Source of the DNA: Neoarius graeffei
Lineage: Eukaryota > Chordata > Actinopteri > Siluriformes > Ariidae
NCBI RefSeq assembly: GCF_027579695.1
Contig: NC_083582.1
Span: forward strand, 4,958,378 to 5,022,377
Direction: 5' to 3'
Length of the DNA stretch: 64,000 nucleotides
Shown here: positions 11,462 to 21,430 of the stretch, one piece after another
Layout of the letters: each line of letters begins with the position of its first letter
Numbering within the stretch: position 1 is the stretch's first letter
Notes under the pieces: generated by a model
Databases searched by the model: none
The model's input: the letters and a program-made list of their open reading frames with translations, nothing else
What the model was told of the DNA's origin: nothing
Translations under genes and position numbers: made by a program

Positions 11462-11771
11462 GTTAATGACCTATTGCCAATTGACCTAATGAGTTGCAAT
11501 TTGGTCCTCCAGCTGTTCCTTTTTTGTACCTTTAACTTTTCCAGCCTCTTATTGCCCCTGTCCCAACTTTTTTGAGATGTGTTGCTGTCATGAAATTTCA
11601 AATGAGCCAATATTTGGCATGAAATTTTAAAATGTTTCACTTTCGACATTTGATATGTTGTCTATGTTCTATTGTGAATACAATATCAGTCTTTGAGATT
11701 TGTAAATTATTGCATTCCATTTTTATTTACAAGTTGTACTTTGTCCCAACTTTTTTGGAATCGGGGTTGTA

Positions 11772-12525
11772 ACAGACACACAAATATACATGGAAATGAC
11801 ACCTGTAACCCCTTTTTAGTGTCTTCCCTATACTGAAGTAACACTCGTAGACTAACAGGATCCTGGGTTTCCAGTGGTTGATGGGGAATTTACTGGTCTT
11901 CCTGTCTACCGTTTACAATTGGGGAACTCACCATTAAACCTAGAACAGTAGGCCTATGTATTAAATAAATAACTTGTGCAGTGCCTCCACTGAAGAAATA
12001 CTGTACCAGTAACCCTGACATGCACTATGTAAATCTTCAGAAATTAGATATAACAGAAGTAAAGGCAACACCACTCTTTCAATGAAATATAACAAATAGG
12101 TGACATTTATTTTACCTTGCGCCCACCTGAAATTAAATCTAAGAATAAATGAACTGAAATTAGTGGTGTATGGGTGTGTAAAATGCATACGAATGTATGC
12201 CAATATGAAATAAAATAAACTCGTTATGTCACTCTGTCACCTTTGACACCCTCATGAACATAAAAGATACCCCTAGTACCCCTCTGTAGCCCTTATGAGA
12301 GGAATGACTATTCAAAAAAAAAGAAAAGAATAGCCTACACTTTACAATATAGGTCAGTTAGTGAAAGTACAATACAGTGTCCATCAAAATCTACTCTATG
12401 CCTATAGGCATAAAGTCTCCAAAATACCATGCGGTTTAATCAGTCAATGAACAGCAAGCTTGCAAACAAAACGTTGGGGCCCATTACATTGGCGCACATG
12501 ACAGAAAAAAAAAAAAAATAAATAA

Positions 12526-12566
<41 letters not shown>

Positions 12567-12600
12567 CCACAACGCAACATCCAATGCCGAACGAAATCCG
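11772..12600. other. Intergenic DNA
   Basis: No gene is recognised. (TA)n lies at 12529-12563 after an A-rich run. The rest is unremarkable AT-rich sequence. Confidence 0.5.
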
Positions 12601-12629
12601 ACGTAAGGAAACTGATATTCGCTCACACA

Positions 12630-13818
12630 AGGTCTATATGGGCCTGCGGCACAGTGCCCAGGGGCACTAACCACTCACAGCCAGTGGGGGGGGCACCACA
12701 TGACAGAAACTTTAAAAATATTTTTCATGAATGTTTGTACACTTAAGATGGTTATACACTTGACATTGTTAAATAGTCATATATAATTCATTATGAACAC
12801 TAATTTCATAAGAACAACAACAATAATCATAATTCTGAGCAAAAGTGGCCTATGTGACCATTAACCCCCCTTTCCTCAACCTGTCAGTTGAGCCAGTCCA
12901 CCTACGGTGAAATGTATGATTTTTTTAAAAACCGCGGTAGAAATGAAAAAATGGACAGACATCAATTGAGTGGTTGTGCAAAGAGAAAATTAAAAAAAGA
13001 GAAAGACTCCAGGCTGCAATTAAAAATGTTCCAGTGTTAGATCGTTTTTTAATAAAAACAAACATCGACAACTGCTGTCACTACCAGCGCTGAAGCTGAA
13101 GCTAGTGAAATCAGCGATGCTAGTGAAGGAGATGGCCCTGCTAGCACTAGCCGGGGAGATGCTACAACCACAGCCAGTGTTAGCCGAGGGGTCGGCGACG
13201 ACGAGGATCCCCTTGAGGAAGATGGGAGTGAGGGAGACCCCGGGGAGGAGGATATGTGCGGAGCCACTTTAAGCCGGGTAGAGATCAGTTCACACCATGG
13301 TGACGAGAAGGAAGACGAGGGTGTTATGGATGTCAACCCAGCGCAGCCGACGCCAGTAGAACACTTCTCTATTTCAACTGATCCTGCGCTATGGGGAGCT
13401 CTAACGGAGTTGAAAAAAGAACTGGCTATTGCTAATGGTCCCGCCACCTACCACAACCGGGCGGCTAAATATGCAGCATCCGCACGGCACGACGGTAAGA
13501 AAACCAGATTTTATTGAGACATACAAATATATGCTGCTCATTTTTGAATAAGACATTTTAATATGCCTACATGCATATCGTTGGTTGTTTTCAGTGAATT
13601 TGATGGGCTGATGTAGCCTACTTAATACATTTTCAATGAGGAAGAATGACCTTGTTTATGTGTACTATTGTTTATATATATGCTACTATTTTTGACAGCA
13701 AAGGGCAAGGTTTGTGAGTGTGTGCAGGAGGTTACTGAACGCGTGCGCGCAGGGTGGTGGTGGGGGGGCACTTGAGGTATAGTGCCCAGGGGCACCGCAT
13801 TGGCTTAATACGGCACTG
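12630..13818 (+). mobile_element. hAT-like element relic with partial coding exon
   Basis: The right end, read inward from 13818 on the minus strand, is CAGTGCCGTATTAAGCCAAT followed by GCGGTGCCCCTGGGCACT. This is typical of hAT termini of the CAGTGCCG type. A related GTGCCCAGGGGCAC motif near 12663-12676 marks the left subterminal region, but the exact left end and the 8-bp duplication could not be found. It contains a decayed coding exon with a good splice donor. Confidence 0.45.
12951..13495 (+). pseudogene. Possible hAT/ZMYM1-like transposase first exon, frameshifted
   Basis: An ATG at 12951 opens a basic stretch (LSGCAKRKLKKEKD). Two frame changes (about 13030 and 13090) then lead into an acidic Ser/Thr-rich linker, ending with STDPALWG..LTELKKEL...NGPA. 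hAT proteins related to ZMYM1 often have a basic SGA.KRK start, an acidic linker and a DP.LW...L motif before the zinc finger; that comparison is from memory. The exon ends at 13495 with the strong donor GTAAGA. A candidate acceptor TTTGACAG lies at about 13699. No RNase H-like catalytic core is present, so any product would be non-functional. The assignment is tentative. Confidence 0.35.
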
Positions 13819-14125
13819 GCTGACACTATCACGGTGGTTGAGGGGTGAAAAGGTAGTTGAGCCAGTTACTCACGAACAGTTCAGAATGCGTAGCGAGCAG
13901 CCGATAGCCGAGGAGGCTTTCTCCGTGTAGCAGTAGGCGGTCCAGTTGATAAAGAGTCTTTACAGAGCGAGCCTTTCTTCCAAAATGGCTTCGCTAGCTT
14001 GACCAACAGTTTGTGCACTCAGTCTGATACGTTATTGCAATAAAGAGAGCTCTGAGCTTAACTCAGCTGGCATTTAGGCTACTATTATACTTCCGAACTC
14101 GGTAATATGCAGCTACATTGATCGA

Positions 14126-14461
14126 ACCTTGCTTACCCTCTTTTACCGTGCTTTTATTAAATCTCTCTTATCTTTCTGCTTGGCGTGCTGGTTCAACAAC
14201 CTGTCTTTTAAAAACAAGAATTCCCTTTTTCAAATAGGTAAGTGGTCTGGCAGGCTGATTGGAGAGCCACAACTTAGTCCTGAGACCCTGTACACCAGAC
14301 AGTTGCAGAGGATAGCTGGTTCCATCTTAGAAGATAGCTCTCACCCACTGTATAAGGAATTTCAGCTCCTTCCGTCTGGTTACAGATACAACCTACCTGT
14401 CTGCAAGACAAAGCGTTTCAGAGGAAGTTTTGTCCCCTCTGCTATTAGAGAGATTAATAAT
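14126..14461 (+). pseudogene. Non-LTR retrotransposon polyprotein, C-terminal fragment
   Basis: An open frame without its own Met start encodes LFYRAFIKSLLSFCLACWF, then LYTRQLQRIAGSI, DSSHPLYKEFQLLPSGYRY and RFRGSFVPSAIREIN. This order (thumb region, a Cys/Trp segment, HPL..EF.LLPSG.RY, then SF.P.AI..(L/I)N) is a common C-terminal signature of jockey/CR1-like LINE proteins in fish. The coding end was split from its natural 3' UTR by the SINE at 14462. No catalytic FADD motif is retained. Confidence 0.75.
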
Positions 14462-14591
14462 CTCATCTCATCTCATTATCTCTAGCCGCTTTATCCTTCT
14501 ACAGGGTCGCAGGCAAGCTGGAGCCTATCCCAGCTGACTACGGGCGAAAGGCGGGGTACACCCTGGACAAGTCGCCAGGTCATCACAGGGC
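14462..14591 (-). mobile_element. 5'-truncated SINE 3' half with 12-bp target duplication
   Basis: A minus-strand copy of the last 130 bp of the SINE seen complete at 44541-44919. It is flanked by the perfect 12-bp duplication GAGATTAATAAT (14450-14461 and 14592-14603). The tail (ATGAGATGAGATGAG on the minus strand) is at the left. Truncation at the 5' side plus target duplication is direct evidence of target-primed reverse transcription. Confidence 0.9.
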
Positions 14592-14953
14592 GAGATTAAT
14601 AATATAACTTCTAAACATAGGCTGTAATAGCACAATTTATTTTATTTGTTTTATAATTAGTTTTTAATTTGTTTATATATTTAAGGATCTTATTAGTCTC
14701 ATTTTATAACATTCATCAATCTATCATGGCTGGTATATAACTGTTTTTTTAACACAATGTGACACTATGTCACTCTAGGATGCACAACTTTGGTATTGTC
14801 TAATGTTTACTGTTTTTAAACATTTCTGTAATATTTCAAATGTTTGTATGTTAAGTGTGTCCTTTGTTTTAAATGTTTTGTATGAGTGGAGATCACTTGG
14901 CTGCACACCAAATCTACTTTTGGGTACAAATAAAGTTATCTAATCTAATCTAG

Positions 14954-17050
14954 GAAAAGAAACGCCGAAATCATGAGCTGTCTAGCACATTTCGAAAAAA
15001 AAACAAACACACTCGGGACTTTATCACTGCATACACTTTGTAACGTTTGGGCTAGTAGCTTATTAGCTATAATCAGTCTTTTAAATATCAAATAAACCTC
15101 AATTCAAAGCTTTTGCTCCTTCAGCTCTCGGCCCTGCATCCAACCACTTCGTAGCCCAAACACATACTGCGTATTAAGTAGCTGCAGATTCTCCATCCCC
15201 TGTCCCAAATTCTAATTGGCCCAATTCATACCATTACTTCTAAACTTACACAGGATTGGTTACAACAAACATTTTAGCGCGAAACATACATAATGTCCAA
15301 ATGAAAAACATTGCATTATGGTACTTACAGTCACTATCAATAATGAAATGTAAGAAACTATATTATCATCTTACATTTGTAAAGACCTTAATGAAACACG
15401 AGGCTACTACTTTAGTAGGACCTTACACACCGATATAAAGCGCACACACACCAAACACGATCACAACACACTCAGCTACAGAAAACACACCCCGAGCACA
15501 CACTGTCCATCAAACACACATTTTATTCACTGCAGTGAGCTCCGAGCGTTATGAATTCCGAGCGCGAACACGCCCTGTCTTCACCTGTCAGTCAAAATGG
15601 ACCTGAACTCGTCAATCAAAACGCATCACTCGCCCCGCCTCCCACATCACTATCGCTGAGATCAGACACAAAGTCAAAGGGAAAATCATTCAAGGCTTGA
15701 TGTCTGAAAGAAAAAAAAAAGACTCAAAGCCTGATATTTAGGGCAATAAATGTATTAAATAAATAAATAAATAAATGCTTCCTTGTATCACCTGAGCCCG
15801 GCTTCCTGTTCCTGCTGTTTCCTTTTGCCTATTTTAGTTTCCTGTAGACGTCGAATAAGGAGCAAATCAGGACAAGTGGAGCGTGCTGTTAGAGGAAAAT
15901 AATCCATGACAGCATGCCGTGATACAGCCTGTATATACAATAACAGCACAAAGTGTTTTATTCCACTTATACCATGATCATTTACCAAACACTGATTCAA
16001 GAACGACACATCATATGTTTTATCGATTTATAGCTACATTTAATGCTGTGGATCGTTCCTGTTCTCATTTACGTTGCAGCTGTAAACAGTTGTTCCCTCA
16101 CCAGCTTGTCTTTATCCTCTTTTGAAGTTGATACGGCAAAAAAATAAAAATAAAAAATTCGCCTCAATGAGGTTGGAGCTCATACCAGCCACTGCTGTTG
16201 TGTGTGAGTTTGCAATCCGATCAGAGGAGTAGCGATTTTCGTGAAATTGCACGTGACCCCTGTGCAGCCTCATCCATGGCAGGTGGCGCCACCTGGTGAA
16301 CAACTCTTGCTGGTATTTGTCTTTAGAGTCTTCTGCGTGAGTTTCAGCTAAAACATCTGAGCAGTTTACAAAGAGCAGCATTTAAAGCTGTACTGCCTTT
16401 CAGATTTTTCAAGTGTAGGTCATAAAAAGAATTTTCCCGACACCCAGTTATTTTTGTTCAGTGACCAAAAGCTACTGAATTCAAATCACAGACTTCCAAA
16501 TTTATTCGTTTTTTTAAAATAGAACGATTAATGAATTTATCTCCACGTGGCTCAAAATTCTCTGCTATTTTTTCCTGCTTCACCATGACCCAATACAAGA
16601 TACTACATCATGCATCACATCACGTGGTGGGCTTTCTCCATTCGTGCAAGGCATTGTGGGATACAAATTTGAAACAGGAGAGAAAAATGGACATGAGTGT
16701 GCAAATGAAACGTGAAAGACCGACTACAGTAACGTAAAGAAAGTGAGAAGAAAAGACATTATGTTATATACGAAGGAAAGGAAACGCAGGACCAAACTAA
16801 TAAATATCGGTGCTCAGCAAGCACCTCGGTGTGATCAGCTGTTCATTTAGCGACAGAATGATGGAACTGTCAGTGCACGCTCAAAGGTAAACCTGTAGAT
16901 GGCAGTAATGCAACACTGTGGATGCCAGCTGCCATAAAACCCAAAAGAAGAAGAATCACTCTAATGTGCGATTTCATGCACATTATTTGCTTTAATCCCC
17001 TCACATTGAATAACTTCCCAGCCACAGAATGGCCTGATATTTTGTGAGCT
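14954..17050. other. Intergenic DNA, no gene seen
   Basis: Mostly unremarkable. (AAAT)n lies at 15755-15775 and a short A-rich run at 16138-16157. A phrase at about 16903-16972 (GGCAGTAATGCAACACTGTG... ending AAAAGAAGAAGAA) looks like the 3' end of an older retroelement with an AAG tail. No open frame resembles a protein family I know. Confidence 0.45.
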
Positions 17051-17113
17051 ATTACAGAAATATCCCCTCATAGAACTGCCACCTTATTGTGGTGGAGGGG
17101 TTTGTGTGCTTGA

Positions 17114-19100
17114 ATGATCCTAGGAGCTATGTTGTCGGGGCATTACGCCCCTGTTAGGGTCTCCCAAGGCAAACAGGTTCTAGTTAACAGGCCAGACCAA
17201 GAGCAGTTCACCAAACCCCTTATGGAAATTAACAAAACAAAGACCGTGACGTCACCCGGTATGGCACAGCCGGGGCCCCACCCTGGAGCCAGGCCAGGGG
17301 TTGGGGCTCGTATGCGAGCGCCTGGTGGCCAGGCCTTTGCCCACGGGGCCCGGCCGGGCTTAGCCCGAAGCGGTGATGTGGATCTGACCTCCTGTGGGTT
17401 CACCACCCACAGAGGTAGCCGTAGGGGGCTGGTGCATTGTGGATTGGGTGCCAGTCGAAGGCAAGGGCCGCGACGACCTGATCCCTGAACACAGCGGCTA
17501 GCTGTTGGGGCATGGAATGTCACTTCGCTGGGGGGGAAAAAGCCTGAGCTTGTGTGGGAGGTTGAGAGGTACCGGCTAGAGATAGTCGGGCTCACCTTCA
17601 CGCACAGCTTGGGCTCCGGAACCCAGCTCCTCAAGAGGGGCTTCTCTGGAGTCACCCACGGTGAGTGGTGGCAGGCTGGTGTGGGCTTGCTTATAGCTCC
17701 ACAGCTCAGCCGCCATGTGTTGGAGTTTACCCCAGTGAACGAGAGGGTCGCCTCTCTGCGCCTTTGGGTCGGGGAGAGGGCTCTTGCTGTTGTTTGTGCC
17801 TACGGGCCGAATAGCAATATAGAGTATTCGACCTTCTTGGAGTCCCTGGGAGAGGTACTGAGAGGTGTTCAGACTGGGGACTCCATTGTTCTACTGGGGG
17901 ACTTCAACGCTCATGTGGGCGATAACAGTGACACCTGGAGGGGCATGATTGGGAGGAACGGCCTCCCCGATCTGAACCTGAGTGGTGTTTTGTTATTGGA
18001 CTTCTGTGCTAGTCACAGTTTGTCCATAACGAACACTATGTTCAAGCATAGGGGTGTCCATAAGTGCACATGGCACCAGGACACCTTAGGTCAGAGGTCG
18101 ATGATTGACTTTGTTGTCATTTCATCTGATCTCCGGCCCTATATCTTGGACAATCGGGTGAAGAGAGGGGCTGAGCTGTCAACTGATCACCACCTGGTGG
18201 TGAGTTGGATCCGCTGGTGGTGGAGGAACCTGGACAGACCTGGCAGGCCCAAACTTATGGTGAGGGTCTGCTGGGAACGTCTGGCTGAGCACTCTGTTGG
18301 GGAGGTCTTTAACTCCCACCTCCGGGAGAGCTTCTCCCAGCTCCCAAGGGAGGCGGGGGACATTGAGTCTGAGTGGACCATGTTCTCTGCCTCCATTGTT
18401 GATGTGGCTGTTCGGAGCTGTGGCCACAAGGTCTCCAGTGCCTGTCGTGGTGGCAATCCCTGAACCCGGTGGTGGACACCGGAAGTAAGGGATGCCATCA
18501 AGCTGAAGAAGGAGTCCTATTGGGCCATGTTGGGCTCCGGGACTCCTGAGGCAGATGATGGGTATCAGCAGGCCAGGCGTGCCTCAGCTCGGGCAGTTGT
18601 GAAGGCAAAAACTAGGAACTGGGAGGAGTTCGGTGAGGCCATGGAGGAGGACTATTGGTCGGCCTCGAAGAAATTCTGGCAAACCGTCCGGCGCCTCAGG
18701 AGGGGGAAGCAGTACTCTGCCAACACTGTTTACAGTGCGGGTGGGAAGCTGTTGACCTCGACTGGGGATATTGTCGGGTGATAGAGGAATACTTTGAGGA
18801 TCTCCTCAATCCCACCGTCACGTCTTCCATTGAGGAAGTGGAGGCTGATGACTCAGAGGTGGACTCGTCCATTACCCAAGCCGAAGTCACTGAGGTGGTT
18901 TGAAAGCACCTCGGTGGCAAGGCACCGGGGGTGGATGAGATCTGCCCTGAGTATCTCAAGTCTCTGGATGTTGTGGGGCTGTCTTGGCTGACACGCCTCT
19001 GCAACATCGCGTGGCAGTTGGGGGCAGTGCCTCTGGAGTGGCAGACCGGGGTGGTGGTCCCTCTTTTCAAGAAAGGGGACCGGAGAGTGTGCACCAATTA
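17114..19100 (+). pseudogene. RTE-like LINE endonuclease and partial reverse transcriptase
   Basis: The frame includes a Pro/Gly/Arg-rich leader (residues 1-120). An APE-type endonuclease domain follows ([37 protein letters not shown]), then the start of the reverse transcriptase up to FKKGDRRVCTNYR, where the element is cut. Disruptions relative to copy 2 are an in-frame stop at 17486-17488, a CGA-to-TGA stop at 18461-18463, a one-base deletion near 18781, and a TGC-to-TGA stop at 18901-18903. No polymerase active site remains. The protein would have copied the LINE RNA at nicked DNA; this copy cannot. Confidence 0.88.
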
Positions 19101-19697
19101 TAGATTAGATTAGATTAGATTAGATTAGATTAGATAAAACTTTATTGATCCCTTTGGGAGGGTTCCCTCAGGGAAATTAAGATTCCAGCAGCATCATTAC
19201 AGATAAACAGAGAAAAGAAATAGAGAAAAACTTCTAGATAAATTAAAATAAATTAAGTATTAACATATACAAATATAAAAGAATAAGATATGGGGAAGAG
19301 AGGAAGGGGGCTGAGGGGGGAAAGGGAGGAGAAGTGATGTTAGGGTAAGGGTGTGTGTGGGGGGGAGCAGGAAAGATATTGCATTTTATATTGCACATTA
19401 TATTGCACATTGTCCAGTATTGCTTATTGTTAGGCTAGGCTACTGCTCCTTCCCATCCTCTGTCCTCCTGTTACCCCTCCTCCCCCAGAGAGGAGTTGTA
19501 CAGTCTGATGGCATGAGGGACAAAGGAGTTTTTGAGTCTGTTCGTCCTGCACTTGGGAAGGAGCATTCTGTCACTGAACAGGCTCCTCTGGTTGCTGATG
19601 ATGGTGTGCAAAGGGTGACTGGCATCATCCATGATGTTCAATAGTTTGTCCATAGTCCTCTTCTCTGCCACCGTCACCAGAGTGTCCAGCTTCAAAG
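19100..19697 (-). mobile_element. Antisense TCTAA-tailed LINE fragment inside RTE copy 1
   Basis: On the minus strand the fragment reads from a coding C-terminus (19471-19695, with KRTMDKLLNIMDDASHPLH and RTNRLKNSFVPHAIRLYNSS) through a 3' UTR to a (TCTAA)n tail at 19102-19132. It belongs to the same broad LINE group as 14115-14953. No separate target duplication is visible, and the host RTE has lost the corresponding stretch. Insertion therefore came with a deletion or through template switching. Confidence 0.78.
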
Positions 19698-19745
19698 ACC
19701 CGGCTCCGGATAAGTGGATGAAGATGAGATGAGATTACAGAAATA

Positions 19746-20461
19746 AACATACATCACAATCACCACATTTCAGAGGGAACTAAATTTCACCAATTTTATA
19801 AAATCGAAAGGCTGTCTAGCTTTAATGTGACGAGTCACCCAAAAATTTCAAATGCCCATAAAATCGTAAATATGACAGGTGATGCCACCATCTTGAGAAC
19901 TTTCATGCTCACTCACCTGGAGAACACTGTCTGTGAGTTTGATCGAAATCTGATCGCTCCTGTAGGAGGCGTAGCGATTTTTGTAAATTGTGGACGGACA
20001 ACGATGACGGACAGACGACACGTGATCACAAACTCATCCAGCCTGGCCTACAGCCGGATGAGCTAAAAATTAAATAAAAAATAAAAATCACACAATTTTT
20101 GAAATTGGGTTAAGTGGAGTGTCTGCTGTATGCATCCCTGTGAATGAGCTGTTACAGAAAACGTTCTGCGTGTGAAGATAAAGCTGTGATTTGAAGCTGC
20201 ACTGCTGTCAGAGCTGCAATTATAGGTGTACAAAATTAAATAAACACCTTCTGACCAATCACAATCTACAGTATAATCCAGATTATAAATCACACAGACT
20301 TTCCGCCATTTCTCTGTGTTAACGTTAATCGAATGAGGGATGAAGACAGAGAGAAACCCGCGGATAAACCTGCATATATTAATATCAAATAAATTGTTCC
20401 TGTGAGAGGCAACACACACTTGTAAAACACATTCTCCCAGCCCAGGCAGGTCTTCTTCTTT

Positions 20462-20508
<47 letters not shown>

Positions 20509-20806
20509 GAGCGTTATGACATTTATCAGAAAGCACACACCCTGACACTTCCATCTGAGAGAACGACTCCAGCGGTTTATAAGAGCAGCTCTAAATGAGT
20601 GTGTGTGTGTTTATGGCTTGTCAGAACAGCAGCATTGTCCATCACCGGCCTGATGCTGCCAATTACACACACACACACACACACACACAGAGAGAGAGAA
20701 AACACAGTTTGATTTCATAAGATCAAAAATACTAGCATAAGACTCATCTGGCATGTTTCATAATTACTTTTTTTTTCTTCATGCCAATTTAGCATTTATT
20801 ATAGAT

Positions 20807-20837
<31 letters not shown>

Positions 20838-21430
20838 GGATTAAATTAGATGGAACTTATTAACTGGGCGTCGTAATCTTGCCAAATATGAAATCAAATG
20901 CAAGTCGATTTGCAATGAGATGAATCAGCATTTTATTTCCATTGATCTTCAGGAACCGCTTCCTCTTGGTGATGGATGAGATGGATCAAGAGCCAATACA
21001 CACCCTGTACAGGTAATCTGTCCCTCTCTCTCACACACACACACACAAGTTTAATTGACATAGAATCAGTTTAGAGTAGACAATTTATTTCCTCTCATGT
21101 TGCTTGGAGATGGGAAGAAGCCGGAATGCCCCAAGGAAACCCACACAATCTTGGGATCAAATCTTGGACCTTTTGTGATCAGAGATACATATATTCCCGA
21201 CTTTCCCCCTAGTTTTCCTTGGATTCACTCCAGATCCACCGTGATCCTGGAGCCTACGGCTGTGTCACTACGATAACCTGAAGAATGAAGGAAGTTTCTC
21301 GATTTCCACTGGAGACATTTCATTGTGCATATCAAGAACCTTCTGGAGGAGGAGGACGAGGAGGATATGAGGTCACGCTGTATTCCTGGCAGAATTGACC
21401 TGTCTGTGGAACCTGCCCTCCTGGAATCTA
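19746..21430. other. Intergenic DNA with microsatellites and old repeat relics
   Basis: No gene is recognised. (CT)n/(CA)n lies at 20465-20508, (CA)n at 20668-20690 and 20811-20835. The phrase GATCGAAATCTGATCGCTCCTGTAGGAGGCGTAGCGATTTTTGT and the following GGACGGACA...GACAGACGAC (about 19940-20015) resemble a repeat also seen in part at 16190-16250 and 26220-26310. A V-SINE-like phrase (GGAAGAAGCCGGAATGCCCC) is at about 21113. Confidence 0.45.

Larger units (their letters stand above)
9880..11769 (-). mobile_element. Tc1-like DNA transposon with a palindrome insertion
   Basis: The element lies between TA dinucleotides (9878-9879 and 11770-11771). The ends are inverted repeats starting CAACCCTGATTCCAAAAAAG at the left, with one mismatch to the right end over the first 38 bases. 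The transposase runs on the minus strand (10334-11461). The left TIR is disrupted at 9922-10191 by a (TA)n run plus a long palindrome, flanked by a 15-bp direct repeat. Length without the insertion is about 1.62 kb, typical of Tc1. Confidence 0.92.
14115..14953 (+). mobile_element. Jockey/CR1-group LINE 3' end with TCTAA tail
   Basis: Contains the C-terminal part of a non-LTR ORF (14126-14461), a 3' UTR that continues at 14592 after a SINE insertion, and a (TCTAA)n tail ending at about 14953. The 5' end is truncated. A related TCTAA-tailed copy lies on the minus strand at 19100-19697. Confidence 0.75.
17063..19733 (+). mobile_element. RTE-like LINE copy 1, internally replaced
   Basis: The copy is bounded by a perfect 12-bp target duplication, ATTACAGAAATA (17051-17062 and 19734-19745), so it is a single retrotransposition event. 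It starts with the 5' leader shared with copy 2 (AGAACTGCCACCTTATTGTG) and ends with the short 3' terminus GGATAAGTGGATGAAGATGAGATGAG (about 19708-19733). Everything from the reverse-transcriptase finger region to the 3' UTR, over 1.2 kb in copy 2, is missing. A minus-strand fragment of another LINE (19100-19697) occupies its place. Confidence 0.88.

Noticed and set aside
13049..13447. 132-codon minus-strand frame rich in Ser/Ala
   Set aside because: It is the antisense of the acidic linker exon. The sense frame has the better features and the splice donor.
17143..17655. 170-codon minus-strand frame opposite the RTE leader
   Set aside because: It lies antisense to a GC-rich coding leader that is also present in copy 2, and it is not conserved as a protein between the copies.
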